Assembly (NCBI RefSeq): GCF_013376095.1
Contig: NZ_JAAMFN010000039.1
Location: forward strand, 1 to 35,157
From: Arthrobacter sp. SDTb3-6
GTDB taxonomy: Bacteria > Actinomycetota > Actinomycetes > Actinomycetales > Micrococcaceae
Direction: 5' to 3'
Length of the DNA stretch: 35,157 bases
The notes under the pieces: model-generated
Seen by the model: only the letters and a program-made list of their open reading frames with translations
What the model was told of the DNA's origin: nothing
Databases searched by the model: none
Program-made: the position numbers and the translations under genes
Shown: piece by piece, positions 17,212 through 24,923 of the stretch
How the letters are laid out: every line of letters begins with the position of its first letter
How positions within the stretch are numbered: the stretch's first letter is position 1

Positions 17212-17813
17212 GACGCCAATGCGACGCGGGCGGCCTTGATTTTGGCCGCCTGCTCCGCCATCCACTCGGTACGCGGACGCGCCTTGGGATCGGCCTGGAC
17301 CAGTGCCTCCGTCTGGCGCAGGATTTCCTCTTCGCTGTCTTCGAGGTTCAGCGGCTCGCCGAGAGGCTGCTGCGTGTACCACTGCGAGTGCGTGTAAACC
17401 TCGATCATATTGCCGTCGGGATCGTCGATGTAGATGCTCCACGCGGTCCCATGGTTCTTGACCACCTGGACGGGGATGCCCGTGGCCACAACATGGCGCC
17501 AGAAGGCGCGCAGTTCGGTGAGGTTCGGGACCAAAAAGGAGATCTGGGCCGTGGTGGGAGGTGTCTCGGGGGCGCGGCCCTCGATCAACGCCAGCTGGTG
17601 GTGCTCGCTGGGGTCCCCTGTCAGGAACGCCCCGCGGCGCTTGGTGGCAGCCTTTCCGGACTTGCCCAGTCCGGAGTCGCTGACGATCATGCCGAATTCA
17701 CGGCAGTAGAACTCGACCATGGCGTCGAGGTCCTTGCAAAAGATTCCGAGATGGGCCAGGCGCGGATTGAATTCCGTCAGTATCTGGGCGTCGTTGCTGG
17801 TGGTCAGTGTCAT
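17208..17813 (-). CDS. Extradiol catechol dioxygenase-like VOC protein
   Basis: 201 residues with a VOC fold. The likely Fe(II) ligands are H21 in RLAHLGIFCKDLD, H71 or H72 in DPSEHHQLAL, and E138 in DPDGNMIEVY, giving the 2-His-1-carboxylate triad of extradiol dioxygenases. The core is followed by a C-terminal helical extension (about 150-201). It is shorter than two-domain type I enzymes (about 290-310), so it belongs to single-module catechol dioxygenases. The context (coupled to a C-C hydrolase, hydratase and aldolase) makes ring cleavage of the catechol made by the flavin monooxygenase the natural role. GAAGGAAA precedes the ATG at 17813; an open frame extending to 18071 overlaps the upstream gene and is not used. 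Confidence 0.82.
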   Translation of the reverse strand: MTLTTSNDAQILTEFNPRLAHLGIFCKDLDAMVEFYCREFGMIVSDSGLGKSGKAATKRRGAFLTGDPSEHHQLALIEGRAPETPPTTAQISFLVPNLTELRAFWRHVVATGIPVQVVKNHGTAWSIYIDDPDGNMIEVYTHSQWYTQQPLGEPLNLEDSEEEILRQTEALVQADPKARPRTEWMAEQAAKIKAARVALAS

Positions 17814-17883
17814 GTTGTTTCCTTCTCTATTCTTCGGGTGAATGCGGTTGTGACACGCTGGCCGGCATGCGCCAGCCGTTTCG

Positions 17884-19269
17884 TCATGGGAGTGAAAGTT
17901 CGTTGGCAAGATCGGCCACGTCCGTGACGTCCTCGAGTTTGCGGATAAGATCCAAAGCACGTTCTGCCTGAGGTTGCGGCAGCGTGCCGTTGAACTTGAT
18001 GTTGCGCCAGTACTTGTCGACGACGTCGTCAAAGCCCACCGGATCTTCCAGCCAACCGATCGGGGTTTCACGGAAGAATTCGAGCTGACGACCGTCCTTG
18101 AGAAGAATGTTCAAGCGAATGGCGTGCGTCTTCCCGGATGGAAGGTTGGGGCGCAAGGTCACCCGGGATGCCAGATCGAGCACCATGGGATCGTAAATGG
18201 CCGGCTCGGAGTAGTGTTCCAACTCGGGACGGCCCCGGTACAACGCATTGGCCACACCGTACGGGATGCTGAAGAGGAATTTTGGCTGCAGGTCATCTGC
18301 TGTGGGCACCTGGTTCAGGAAGTGGTCGATGCGCTTGGGCAGCACGTCAAGGTAGACATGCTCGACGTCGTCGCCGTCGAACTTGTGCTCTCGGCGCACC
18401 TCCAAGGCGCAATCGATCGGGTTGTGGTTTCCGTAGCAGGAGGGGTGCAGCTTGTGTTGGCCGCGCACATAGAAGGTACTGCCCAGGTCAGCGGTCATGT
18501 CCGAAGGGTGCGGGTCCTTGGTGTACAGGCTGAAGTAGCCCAATCGGCTCTCCAAGGCATCCCGGACACCGTCAAAGCCGGCCACCGACAGCTGGCAGCT
18601 GAGGATGCCGTTGAAGGCGGCCATGGCACCGGGCAACTTGAAAGAGGGAACACCATCCCAAATGCCCTGGTAAGAGCCGGCCATGAGATTTAGCAGGATG
18701 CCAAAGGCGTTGCGCAGCTGATCACGGGTCAAGCCCATCAGCCGGCCTGCAACGGCGACCGCACCGAAGGCGTTGGAGGTGCCACAGACTTCGAAGTCCG
18801 CATCGAAATTGAAGGTGTTGCCGACAGAAACCCGGGCCGCGACGTCACCGCCGAGAACGACAGCCGCCAAGACCTCTTCGCCGCTGGAATGCAGGAACTC
18901 ACCGACATTCAAGGCCACAGCCTCGGTCGTGCTGGCTACGTGGCCGACCATTTTGCCGGCGTTTATGCCTTCCGGTTCCGGCCCGCAGACCTCAAAATCG
19001 AAGGACCTGATCTGCAGGGAGTTGACCATGGCGGCATAGGGAAGAGCCAGCTTTTCCGCACTTCCCACCACGGATGCCTGGGGCGCGCCGCCCAGGGCGC
19101 GGATGACCTCGAGGAGCGCGTCGTTGCCTGCCGCTCCCGCGCCCGAGACGGCGCAGCTCAGGGCGTCGATAAGGCGCATCTTGGCGGCGGTGAGGACGTC
19201 CTCGTCAAAAGCCCCAAAAGGCGTGAGGAGGATATGATCAACCAGCTGGTCGATGATGCGTGGAGCCAT
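17884..19269 (-). CDS. MmgE/PrpD-family protein
   Basis: A 461-residue MmgE/PrpD-fold protein, near the usual 450-480. The all-helical domain carries MRLIDALSCAVSG and AVALNVGEFLHSSGEEVLAAVVLG-type helices, and the C-terminal lid includes YGNHNPIDCALEVR and the FSIPYGVANAL block. Known members are 2-methylcitrate dehydratase (PrpD) and cis-aconitate decarboxylase; many are unassigned. No prpB/prpC gene is near, so a methylcitrate cycle role is unlikely. Sitting between the aldolase and the dioxygenase, it probably dehydrates, isomerises or decarboxylates an unsaturated di- or tricarboxylic intermediate. I chose the ATG at 19269, preceded by a weak GGAAAGGG site; an upstream ATG at 19308 would add 13 residues. 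Confidence 0.8.
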   Translation of the reverse strand: MAPRIIDQLVDHILLTPFGAFDEDVLTAAKMRLIDALSCAVSGAGAAGNDALLEVIRALGGAPQASVVGSAEKLALPYAAMVNSLQIRSFDFEVCGPEPEGINAGKMVGHVASTTEAVALNVGEFLHSSGEEVLAAVVLGGDVAARVSVGNTFNFDADFEVCGTSNAFGAVAVAGRLMGLTRDQLRNAFGILLNLMAGSYQGIWDGVPSFKLPGAMAAFNGILSCQLSVAGFDGVRDALESRLGYFSLYTKDPHPSDMTADLGSTFYVRGQHKLHPSCYGNHNPIDCALEVRREHKFDGDDVEHVYLDVLPKRIDHFLNQVPTADDLQPKFLFSIPYGVANALYRGRPELEHYSEPAIYDPMVLDLASRVTLRPNLPSGKTHAIRLNILLKDGRQLEFFRETPIGWLEDPVGFDDVVDKYWRNIKFNGTLPQPQAERALDLIRKLEDVTDVADLANELSLP

Positions 19270-19452
19270 AATGAGCCTGCCCTTTCCTAAAATTGGAAAA
19301 TGTCCCAAGACCGCTGCCGGCGCGTGGGTACCTTCGTGTTTATGACGATATGCCCCGGCCTGGAGCCGGGTAAGACGCCTTCCCGGTATCCGGCAAGTCC
19401 GTCACGGTTGTCACGGAAAGACACCGCAGCCCGCCCCCACCTGATGGATTTG
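19270..19452 (-). promoter_or_regulatory. 183-bp gap inside the operon with a small hairpin
   Basis: All other gaps in this operon are shorter than 75 bp or are overlaps. Here a perfect 6-bp stem (CCCGGC at 19354-19359, GCCGGG at 19365-19370, loop of 5) lies between the aldolase stop and the MmgE/PrpD start, without a T-tail. It may mark an internal promoter, a processing site or an old deletion. Confidence 0.35.
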
Positions 19453-20265
19453 CTAGTAACTTTGCGCAGGTGTAGGAACTGAGGAGTGCACATCCTTGAT
19501 GTACCGTGTTGCCAGCGCCTCCGATCCTCGAGCCAGAAGCGAAACGTCCGCCCCCACGTTGATGAAGTCGGCGCCGGCTTCTTCGTAGAGGCGTGCCTGC
19601 CGTTCGACGAACGCGTTGACCCCGACAATCTTTCCAGCTTCCTTGACCTCCCGGATGGAACGCAGGACTGCGGCGATGACGTCGGGGTGGTCCTGTTGGC
19701 CCAGCAGTCCCATGGTTGCGGCGAGGTCGGCCGGCCCAATGAAAACGCCGTCGATCCCGTCCACGCGGGCGATGTCGCCAGCATTTGCCACGGCTTGCGC
19801 CGATTCGAGCTGGACCAGCAAGGTGAGCCCTTCCTCTGCGTTTTCCAGGTAACGGGGGATCCTGTTCCAGCGCGCGGAACGCGCCAAGGAAGCACCCACA
19901 CCGCGGATGCCCCTCGGTGCGTAGCGGATCGCGGCCACAGCGTGCCGGCCCTGGTCGGCGGTGTTGACCATGGGCACGATCAAGGACTGCGCGCCGAGAT
20001 CCAACACCTGCTTGATGACGACAGGATCGTTGTCGGGCACCCGCACCACGGAGACGCACGGATACCCGGCAACCGCGCGAAGCTGGGCCAGGATCGTTTC
20101 CAGGCCCGAGGGTCCGTGCTCACCATCGATCAGCACATAGTCCAGCCCGGATCCGGCACAGATCTCCGCCACACCGGCGTCGCCGGTGCAAAGGAACATG
20201 CCCACGACACTCCGCCCGTTGACGGCGAAGAGGTCCTTGAAGGAAGGTGTCATTCGAATCTGCAT
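19453..20265 (-). CDS. HpaI-type class II pyruvate aldolase
   Basis: 270 residues, HpcH/HpaI family. Residues known to matter in E. coli HpaI (D42, H45, R70, E149, D175) all find counterparts at a constant offset of five: D47 and H50 in LIDGEHG, R75 in VVRVP, E154 in VQLES and D180 in IGPADL. It should be an active metal-dependent aldolase that splits a 4-hydroxy-2-oxo acid into pyruvate and an aldehyde. HpaI acts on 4-hydroxy-2-oxoheptanedioate in homoprotocatechuate degradation, but the enzyme class accepts many aldehydes. It overlaps the hydratase gene by 16 bp, indicating coupling. The ATG at 20253 is an alternative start. Confidence 0.9.
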   Translation of the reverse strand: MQIRMTPSFKDLFAVNGRSVVGMFLCTGDAGVAEICAGSGLDYVLIDGEHGPSGLETILAQLRAVAGYPCVSVVRVPDNDPVVIKQVLDLGAQSLIVPMVNTADQGRHAVAAIRYAPRGIRGVGASLARSARWNRIPRYLENAEEGLTLLVQLESAQAVANAGDIARVDGIDGVFIGPADLAATMGLLGQQDHPDVIAAVLRSIREVKEAGKIVGVNAFVERQARLYEEAGADFINVGADVSLLARGSEALATRYIKDVHSSVPTPAQSY

Positions 20266-21035
20266 GTGATGGTCCCCAACTTTCCGTAGTCAGCGAAAAC
20301 CGTGTCTCCCCGATCAACGGGGACCGGGCGAGTGAAGGAACCGGCCAAAATGATCTGCCCCGCTTTCAATACGTCCCCGTGAGCGGCAATCTTGTTGGCA
20401 AGCCAGTAAACACCGGCCGCGGGATGGCCCAAAACGCCGGCGGCGACCCCCGTCTCCTCCACCACCTGGTTTTTGTACAGCACCGCCGCAATCCATGGCA
20501 AGTCAACGTCCTGTATCCGGACGGGGGTTCCACCCAGCACCATGACGCCCATCGCGGCATTGTCTGAAATGGTGTCAACGATGGTCCGGTCCGGCATTTC
20601 GATGCGTGAATCAAGGATTTCCAGGGCCGGAACCACGTATTCGGTGGCGTTCATGACGTCCAGGATTGTCGCGCCTGGCCCTACAATCTCGTGTTTGAGA
20701 ACAAACGCCAATTCCACCTCGACCCGGGGATTGGTGTACCCGTCCCATGGTAGAGAGCAGCCACTGGGCAGCACCATGTCCTCAAAGATCACCCCGTAAT
20801 CGGGTTCTGTGATGCCGCTGGAGAGCTGCATGGCACGGGAGGTCAGACCGATCTTACGGCCGGAGAGCTTGCGCCCGGCGGCTTCCCCACATTGCTGCCA
20901 CAGCTTTTGGACCCTGTAGGAATCCTCCACTGTCATGTCAGGGTAGCGCGCCGTCAAGCGCTCGATCGGTATCCGTGTCCTGCCCGCCTCGAACAGTTCC
21001 TCGGCCACAAAGGCGATGGTTTGTTCATCGAGCAT
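20250..21035 (-). CDS. 2-oxo-hept-4-ene-1,7-dioate / 2-hydroxypentadienoate hydratase (HpaH type)
   Basis: 261 residues of the fumarylacetoacetate-hydrolase-fold hydratase family, closest by eye to HpaH/HpcG: GRKIGLTSRAMQ at 59-70, SGITEPDYGVIFEDM at 73-87. The metal-site carboxylates E106 and E108 lie in RVEVELAFVL and E139 in VPALEILDSRI. It adds water to the double bond of a 2-hydroxy-2,4-dienoate (or its oxo form) to give a 4-hydroxy-2-oxo acid for the adjacent aldolase. It sits 48 bp downstream of the ABC ATPase gene in the same operon. HpaH-like sequence suggests a dicarboxylic substrate, but MhpD-type monocarboxylic substrates cannot be ruled out. Confidence 0.88.
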   Translation of the reverse strand: MLDEQTIAFVAEELFEAGRTRIPIERLTARYPDMTVEDSYRVQKLWQQCGEAAGRKLSGRKIGLTSRAMQLSSGITEPDYGVIFEDMVLPSGCSLPWDGYTNPRVEVELAFVLKHEIVGPGATILDVMNATEYVVPALEILDSRIEMPDRTIVDTISDNAAMGVMVLGGTPVRIQDVDLPWIAAVLYKNQVVEETGVAAGVLGHPAAGVYWLANKIAAHGDVLKAGQIILAGSFTRPVPVDRGDTVFADYGKLGTITCRFE

Positions 21036-21083
21036 GGAAGCGCCTTCCTGTCCCGCCGTGCGCCATTGGGCCCGCGGGGGCCC

Positions 21084-21905
21084 TCACGGCTGGCCGGGTG
21101 CGGCTTGGCTGCGGATTTCCTGGTAGACCCTCGCCCGCAGTTTCGCGAATTCGGGAGTCGACTTCGTGGAGATTTGGTCCCGATGGCCGCCCAGATTGGT
21201 CTCGATCAAGTCGACCACCTGTGTTGGCCTCCCGCCCAGCACCAGCACCCGGTCGGACAAGTAGACTGCCTCGTCAATGTCATGCGTGACCAGGACGATC
21301 GTGATGCCCAGGTGTTCCTTCACCCTCAGCGTCAGATCCTCCAGGTCTGAGCGTGTCTGGGCGTCCACGGAGGCGAAGGGCTCATCCATCAGCACGACGG
21401 CCGGTTCGAAGGCAAGGGCCCTGGCAATGGCCACCCTTTGCTGCATGCCGCCGGAAAGCTGCCATGGATACTTGTGAAGATGCCCCTTGAGGCCCACCTC
21501 TTCAAGGGCCGCCGTCGCCTTGTTCCCCATCTCATCCTTGGACATCTTGGACGAACGCAAGGGCAGCACGACATTGTCAAGAATTGACAGCCAGGGCATG
21601 AGCGAACGCGAATAGTCCTGGAAAACAATCGCCATTTCGGCCGGGGGCTCGGTGACCTCCACGCCTCGCAAGGCGACGTTCCCGGCAGTCGGGGCCAACA
21701 AACCGGAAAGACATTGGAGCAGCGTTGTCTTGCCGGCGCCGGACGGGCCCACAATGCACATGAACTCCCCGGCCCGGACGTCGACAGTGATGTCGCCCAA
21801 AATCTCAAACTTGCCGTAGTTCTTGGCCAGGTTCTTCACGGCGAGGAGGGTCTCGACGGCGGCGGGAGGGTTAGTGGGCTTCTGGGAGGTGAGAGAGTCA
21901 GTCAT
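21084..21905 (-). CDS. ABC transporter ATPase (nitrate/sulfonate/taurine-type, NitT/TauT)
   Basis: 273 residues. Walker A GPSGAGKT is at 53-60, the Q-loop in VFQDYSRSLMPW at 94-105, signature LSGGMQQR at 150-157, Walker B VVLMDEPF at 170-177 and the H-loop in VLVTHDIDEAV. The short Q-loop wording and C-terminal tail match the SsuB/TauB group. It powers the two permeases encoded just upstream in the same operon, on the cytoplasmic face of the membrane. In aromatic-catabolic clusters this transporter group often imports aromatic acids such as phthalate. It is separated from the permease gene by 10 bp. Confidence 0.92.
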   Translation of the reverse strand: MTDSLTSQKPTNPPAAVETLLAVKNLAKNYGKFEILGDITVDVRAGEFMCIVGPSGAGKTTLLQCLSGLLAPTAGNVALRGVEVTEPPAEMAIVFQDYSRSLMPWLSILDNVVLPLRSSKMSKDEMGNKATAALEEVGLKGHLHKYPWQLSGGMQQRVAIARALAFEPAVVLMDEPFASVDAQTRSDLEDLTLRVKEHLGITIVLVTHDIDEAVYLSDRVLVLGGRPTQVVDLIETNLGGHRDQISTKSTPEFAKLRARVYQEIRSQAAPGQP

Positions 21906-21915
21906 GGTCGTTTTC

Positions 21916-22674
21916 CTAAGCGTTCTTCAGATGGTGCCAGCGGAGGATTCGGTTCTCAGCCAAACGGAAGGCCAAATTCAGCAGGTAGCCGAGGAGGCCG
22001 AGCATGATGATGCCCGTCCACATGCCGAGCAGATCAAAGTTCCTTTGAGTGCTGAGCACGAAGTAGCCGACGCCGCCGGGCGAACCGATCATTTCCGTCA
22101 CAACCATCACTACGGTTGCGATGGCGAGTGCGAGCCGGCCACCTGCAAAGATCTGCGGTGACGCGTTGGGGATATAGATGAAACGGATGCGCTGCCACAG
22201 GGTGAGCCTGTAGCTCCTGGCCACCTGCAGCAATACGGGCTCCACGGATCGAACGCCGTCAATGGTGTTCAACAAGACAGGCCATGAACAAGCCAGGGCA
22301 ATCATGAAGACCTTCATTTCCTGACCGAGGCCAAGGAACAAGGTGGCAATGGGGAGCAACGCGACCCCCGGGGTGGAACGAAGAAGTTCCAAAACCGGGC
22401 GGAGTGCTTCCTCGATGCGTCGCAAGAGTCCCAGCAGGATTCCGCCAATTATTCCGACCAGCAGGGCAATGACGAATCCGAGCAGGATCCGGCCCAGGCT
22501 TGGCAGGAGGTCTTGGACGATTCCGTTGAAGAACCACACTTTCCCAAAATCGTGCATGATATCAGCCAGGGGCGGGAAGTAAAACGAAGAGCTTCCGGCG
22601 GAGAGGACCAGCCAGATAATGACCAGCACAATGGGGAGCCACAGCTCCCACGCCAGGTTCTTTAGGGTTTTCAT
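21916..22674 (-). CDS. ABC transporter permease (NitT/TauT type), second
   Basis: 252 residues with about six hydrophobic segments and the inner-membrane component signature around the EAA loop (LLQVARSYRLTLWQRIRFIYIP), matching SsuC/TauC-type permeases. The ATG at 22674 shares its A with the TGA stop of the preceding permease (TGATG), so the two are translationally coupled; an upstream in-frame ATG at 22710 would overlap that gene further and is less likely. It forms the membrane channel as a heterodimer with the other permease. Confidence 0.9.
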   Translation of the reverse strand: MKTLKNLAWELWLPIVLVIIWLVLSAGSSSFYFPPLADIMHDFGKVWFFNGIVQDLLPSLGRILLGFVIALLVGIIGGILLGLLRRIEEALRPVLELLRSTPGVALLPIATLFLGLGQEMKVFMIALACSWPVLLNTIDGVRSVEPVLLQVARSYRLTLWQRIRFIYIPNASPQIFAGGRLALAIATVVMVVTEMIGSPGGVGYFVLSTQRNFDLLGMWTGIIMLGLLGYLLNLAFRLAENRILRWHHLKNA

Positions 22675-23582
22675 CAGGCGCGGGCCCCTCTCGTAATCGG
22701 GTGCCACCACAGCATGCGCCGCTGCAGGAAGAGGATGACCAGGTTGATGGCCAAGCCGAGAAGTCCGGCAGTCAGTGCGTAGGCGAACACGTCCGCCCGC
22801 TGAAAGGTGTTCTCTGAATGGGACAATTGCTCACCCAGGCCGTGGGCGCCGCCAATGTACTCGGCGCTAACGGTCATCAAGAGGGCAATGGTCGCGGCCA
22901 ACCGCATGCCTGTGGTGACCAACAGTGTCACGCTGGGAGCCCACAAGTAGCGCATCCGATCCAGCCACGAGATCCTAAAGACCTTCACCACCCACTTTAG
23001 GACAGGCTCCACCTGGCCAACCGCGTACATTGACTGGATGACCAAGGGCCAAACGGCTGAAAGAATGATCAGGGTCAGCTCCATGGAGATGCTGGGGCCA
23101 AAGAGCAGCAGCACCAGCGGAAGCAGTGCGATCGTGGGGATGGTGCGAAAGAAATCGATGACCCAACGCGTGCTGCGTGTGGCACCCCGTGAGACCCCAA
23201 TGGCCAGTCCCAAGGGAATGCCGACAACTGAACAGATGGCCAGCCCAATGAACCACACTTTGACCGTGGTCGCGATCGCCACCCAGTAAACGGCGGTCCC
23301 CCACAGTCTGATCAATGCGCCCACCACCGCGAACGGTCCGGGGAGGGATCCAGCGTCCATCAGGGGGCTCAATGAGGCCAGCTGCCAGATCAGGAGGACG
23401 ATCGCGATGGCGACGACTTTCCAGCCGAGCGAACGTACCCAGTGGACGCCGGCCCCATCGTTGGCATTGCCTGAATTGGTTCCACCCGGCTTGCCCAGGT
23501 TCGGCTTGTCGCTGATCCTGCGCCCTTTGGGGCCCGGGGACCCCAAAGATTTCGGCGCGGTCACTGCCGGGGAGTTGCTCAT
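22674..23582 (-). CDS. ABC transporter permease (NitT/TauT type), first
   Basis: 302 residues. A cytoplasmic Pro/Gly/Asn-rich N-terminal tail of about 50 residues precedes six or so transmembrane segments, with the coupling loop KWVVKVFRISWLDRMRYLWAPS. The extended tail is longer than in the partner permease. The start overlaps the lipoprotein stop by 4 bp (ATGA). Two different permease genes in tandem suggest a heterodimeric channel, which is less common than the single SsuC-type gene. Substrate as for the binding protein. Confidence 0.9.
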   Translation of the reverse strand: MSNSPAVTAPKSLGSPGPKGRRISDKPNLGKPGGTNSGNANDGAGVHWVRSLGWKVVAIAIVLLIWQLASLSPLMDAGSLPGPFAVVGALIRLWGTAVYWVAIATTVKVWFIGLAICSVVGIPLGLAIGVSRGATRSTRWVIDFFRTIPTIALLPLVLLLFGPSISMELTLIILSAVWPLVIQSMYAVGQVEPVLKWVVKVFRISWLDRMRYLWAPSVTLLVTTGMRLAATIALLMTVSAEYIGGAHGLGEQLSHSENTFQRADVFAYALTAGLLGLAINLVILFLQRRMLWWHPITRGARA

Positions 23583-24580
23583 TTGATGGTGGCCAACAAC
23601 GAGGCCGTGTCGGGAACGCTGGACAGGATTCCGTACTTGACGGCATTCTTGGCGACGGCGTCAATCTCCGCCGGCTGGATGGCCCGGGTGCCGTAATCCA
23701 GAATGAAGGCGTGCGTGAGCTGTGCTGCCTTGTACCCAAGCTGGTCCACGGCAACCTTCTTGCCCAATTCCTTGTCCTTGTTCACTTCGCCCTGGCCCTT
23801 GTAGACGTCGGCGATGAACTTTTTCATGGTACCGGGGTTTTTGTTGATGAAGTCGTTGGTTGCGACATAGACGGAGCTGGGCTGATCCTTGCCGTTGGGA
23901 ATGTCGGTGCTGTGAATCAGACGAACCTTGCCGGCTGCGACAGATGATGAGGCAAGCGGTTCGGAGGCGGTGGTGGCTTGGATGTCGCCCTTGACCAGCA
24001 GGTCAATGGCCTGCGCTCCGGGCACTTCAACGAACTTGACCTTAGAGGAGTCGCCGCCTGCATCATCAATGGCAATGCGGATGTTCATCCAGATCTGGTT
24101 GTTGATGGCCGGCACGCCGAGAGTCTTCCCGGCCAAGTCAGCAGGGGTTTTGATGCTGCTGTTCGGGAGCACCAAGACGCTGCCCGTGGAGGGTTCGCCG
24201 TCGCCGCCGTTGGTGGATTGGACCCCCGCGGCAGCGACGATCTTGATGGGAATGCCCTTGGCAATGGCCTGCATGGCGGTCGTCGTGTCGATCTGCGCGA
24301 CCTGAAGTCCGCCGCTGACCAGTTGGGGGATGGCGTCGTTGCCGGATTTGATCGCGGAGGCCGCAACGCTCAGCCCATCGGCTTTGAAGATGCCGCTTGA
24401 AATGGTGTTGCGGATGCCCACGCCAGCCAGGCTGGTGGTGGCGCCAACCTTGAGGGTGGTGACTTCCGAGGCAGCCGTCGATGCGCCTCCACAGGCGGTG
24501 AGGGACAGTCCCAGGGCCAGAACGGTGGCTGCTGCGTATGCGCTTCGGCGCTGGCGCGTGCCTCTGATGGGAGCTCGCAT
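23579..24580 (-). CDS. ABC transporter solute-binding lipoprotein (NMT1/SsuA-like)
   Basis: 333 residues. The N-terminus is a lipoprotein signal: charged MRAPIRGTRQRR, a hydrophobic stretch, then the lipobox LTAC with the lipidated Cys near residue 31. The mature part shows the two-lobed NMT1/SsuA pattern: TLKVGATTSLAG, GGLQVAQIDTTTAMQAIAKG, and the AGKTLGVPAINNQ and VKGDIQATTASEP blocks. It captures the substrate outside the membrane and hands it to the two permeases. I chose the ATG at 24580; upstream open frame to 24661 lacks signal-peptide logic. As first gene of the catabolic operon its ligand is probably the aromatic acid degraded by the downstream enzymes (inference). Confidence 0.9.
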   Translation of the reverse strand: MRAPIRGTRQRRSAYAAATVLALGLSLTACGGASTAASEVTTLKVGATTSLAGVGIRNTISSGIFKADGLSVAASAIKSGNDAIPQLVSGGLQVAQIDTTTAMQAIAKGIPIKIVAAAGVQSTNGGDGEPSTGSVLVLPNSSIKTPADLAGKTLGVPAINNQIWMNIRIAIDDAGGDSSKVKFVEVPGAQAIDLLVKGDIQATTASEPLASSSVAAGKVRLIHSTDIPNGKDQPSSVYVATNDFINKNPGTMKKFIADVYKGQGEVNKDKELGKKVAVDQLGYKAAQLTHAFILDYGTRAIQPAEIDAVAKNAVKYGILSSVPDTASLLATIK

Positions 24581-24923
24581 TGGGGGTACCGACTTCCTTC
24601 GAGATGGATGGGGACAGCCGCTGTAGCTGGGAAGAGGTCCGAAAAGTCTGGAACAAACCATTTCTGTAGCGACTGGTTCAGTAAACGGTAATTTCCGTCA
24701 CACCGGCTGTTCAACCGGTCATCCCGGATAGTGAAAAGTTGTGCCGAAAAGTTATGAACCTGCCCTCCGAAACCCGTACGCCGGCGTGAGGACAAGCGCA
24801 CTCGGTAAAAAGTTGACGTGCCGCATAGCGGGATGCACCCGTGCCGAACCCGTCGCCGACGTGTGGAATGGTGCCAAGAGCCGGTGCCGCTTCAGGACGC
24901 CGGGCAAACCGAAGGAGCCTCTG
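24581..24923. promoter_or_regulatory. Divergent promoter region, transport/ring-cleavage operon versus CoA operon
   Basis: 343 bp between the two main operons. It contains the near-palindrome ACGGTAATTTCCGT (24683-24696, two central mismatches), an inverted repeat ACCGG / CCGGT around 24701-24718, and a direct repeat GAAAAGTT at 24733-24740 and 24746-24753 (13-bp period). These make a plausible shared control region for the IclR or TetR regulators. No gene is supported here. Confidence 0.5.

Noticed and set aside
17212-17442. Longer N-terminus for the C-C hydrolase
   Set aside because: It would lie inside the dioxygenase gene on the same strand; the GTGA overlap at 17211 gives the family's normal length.
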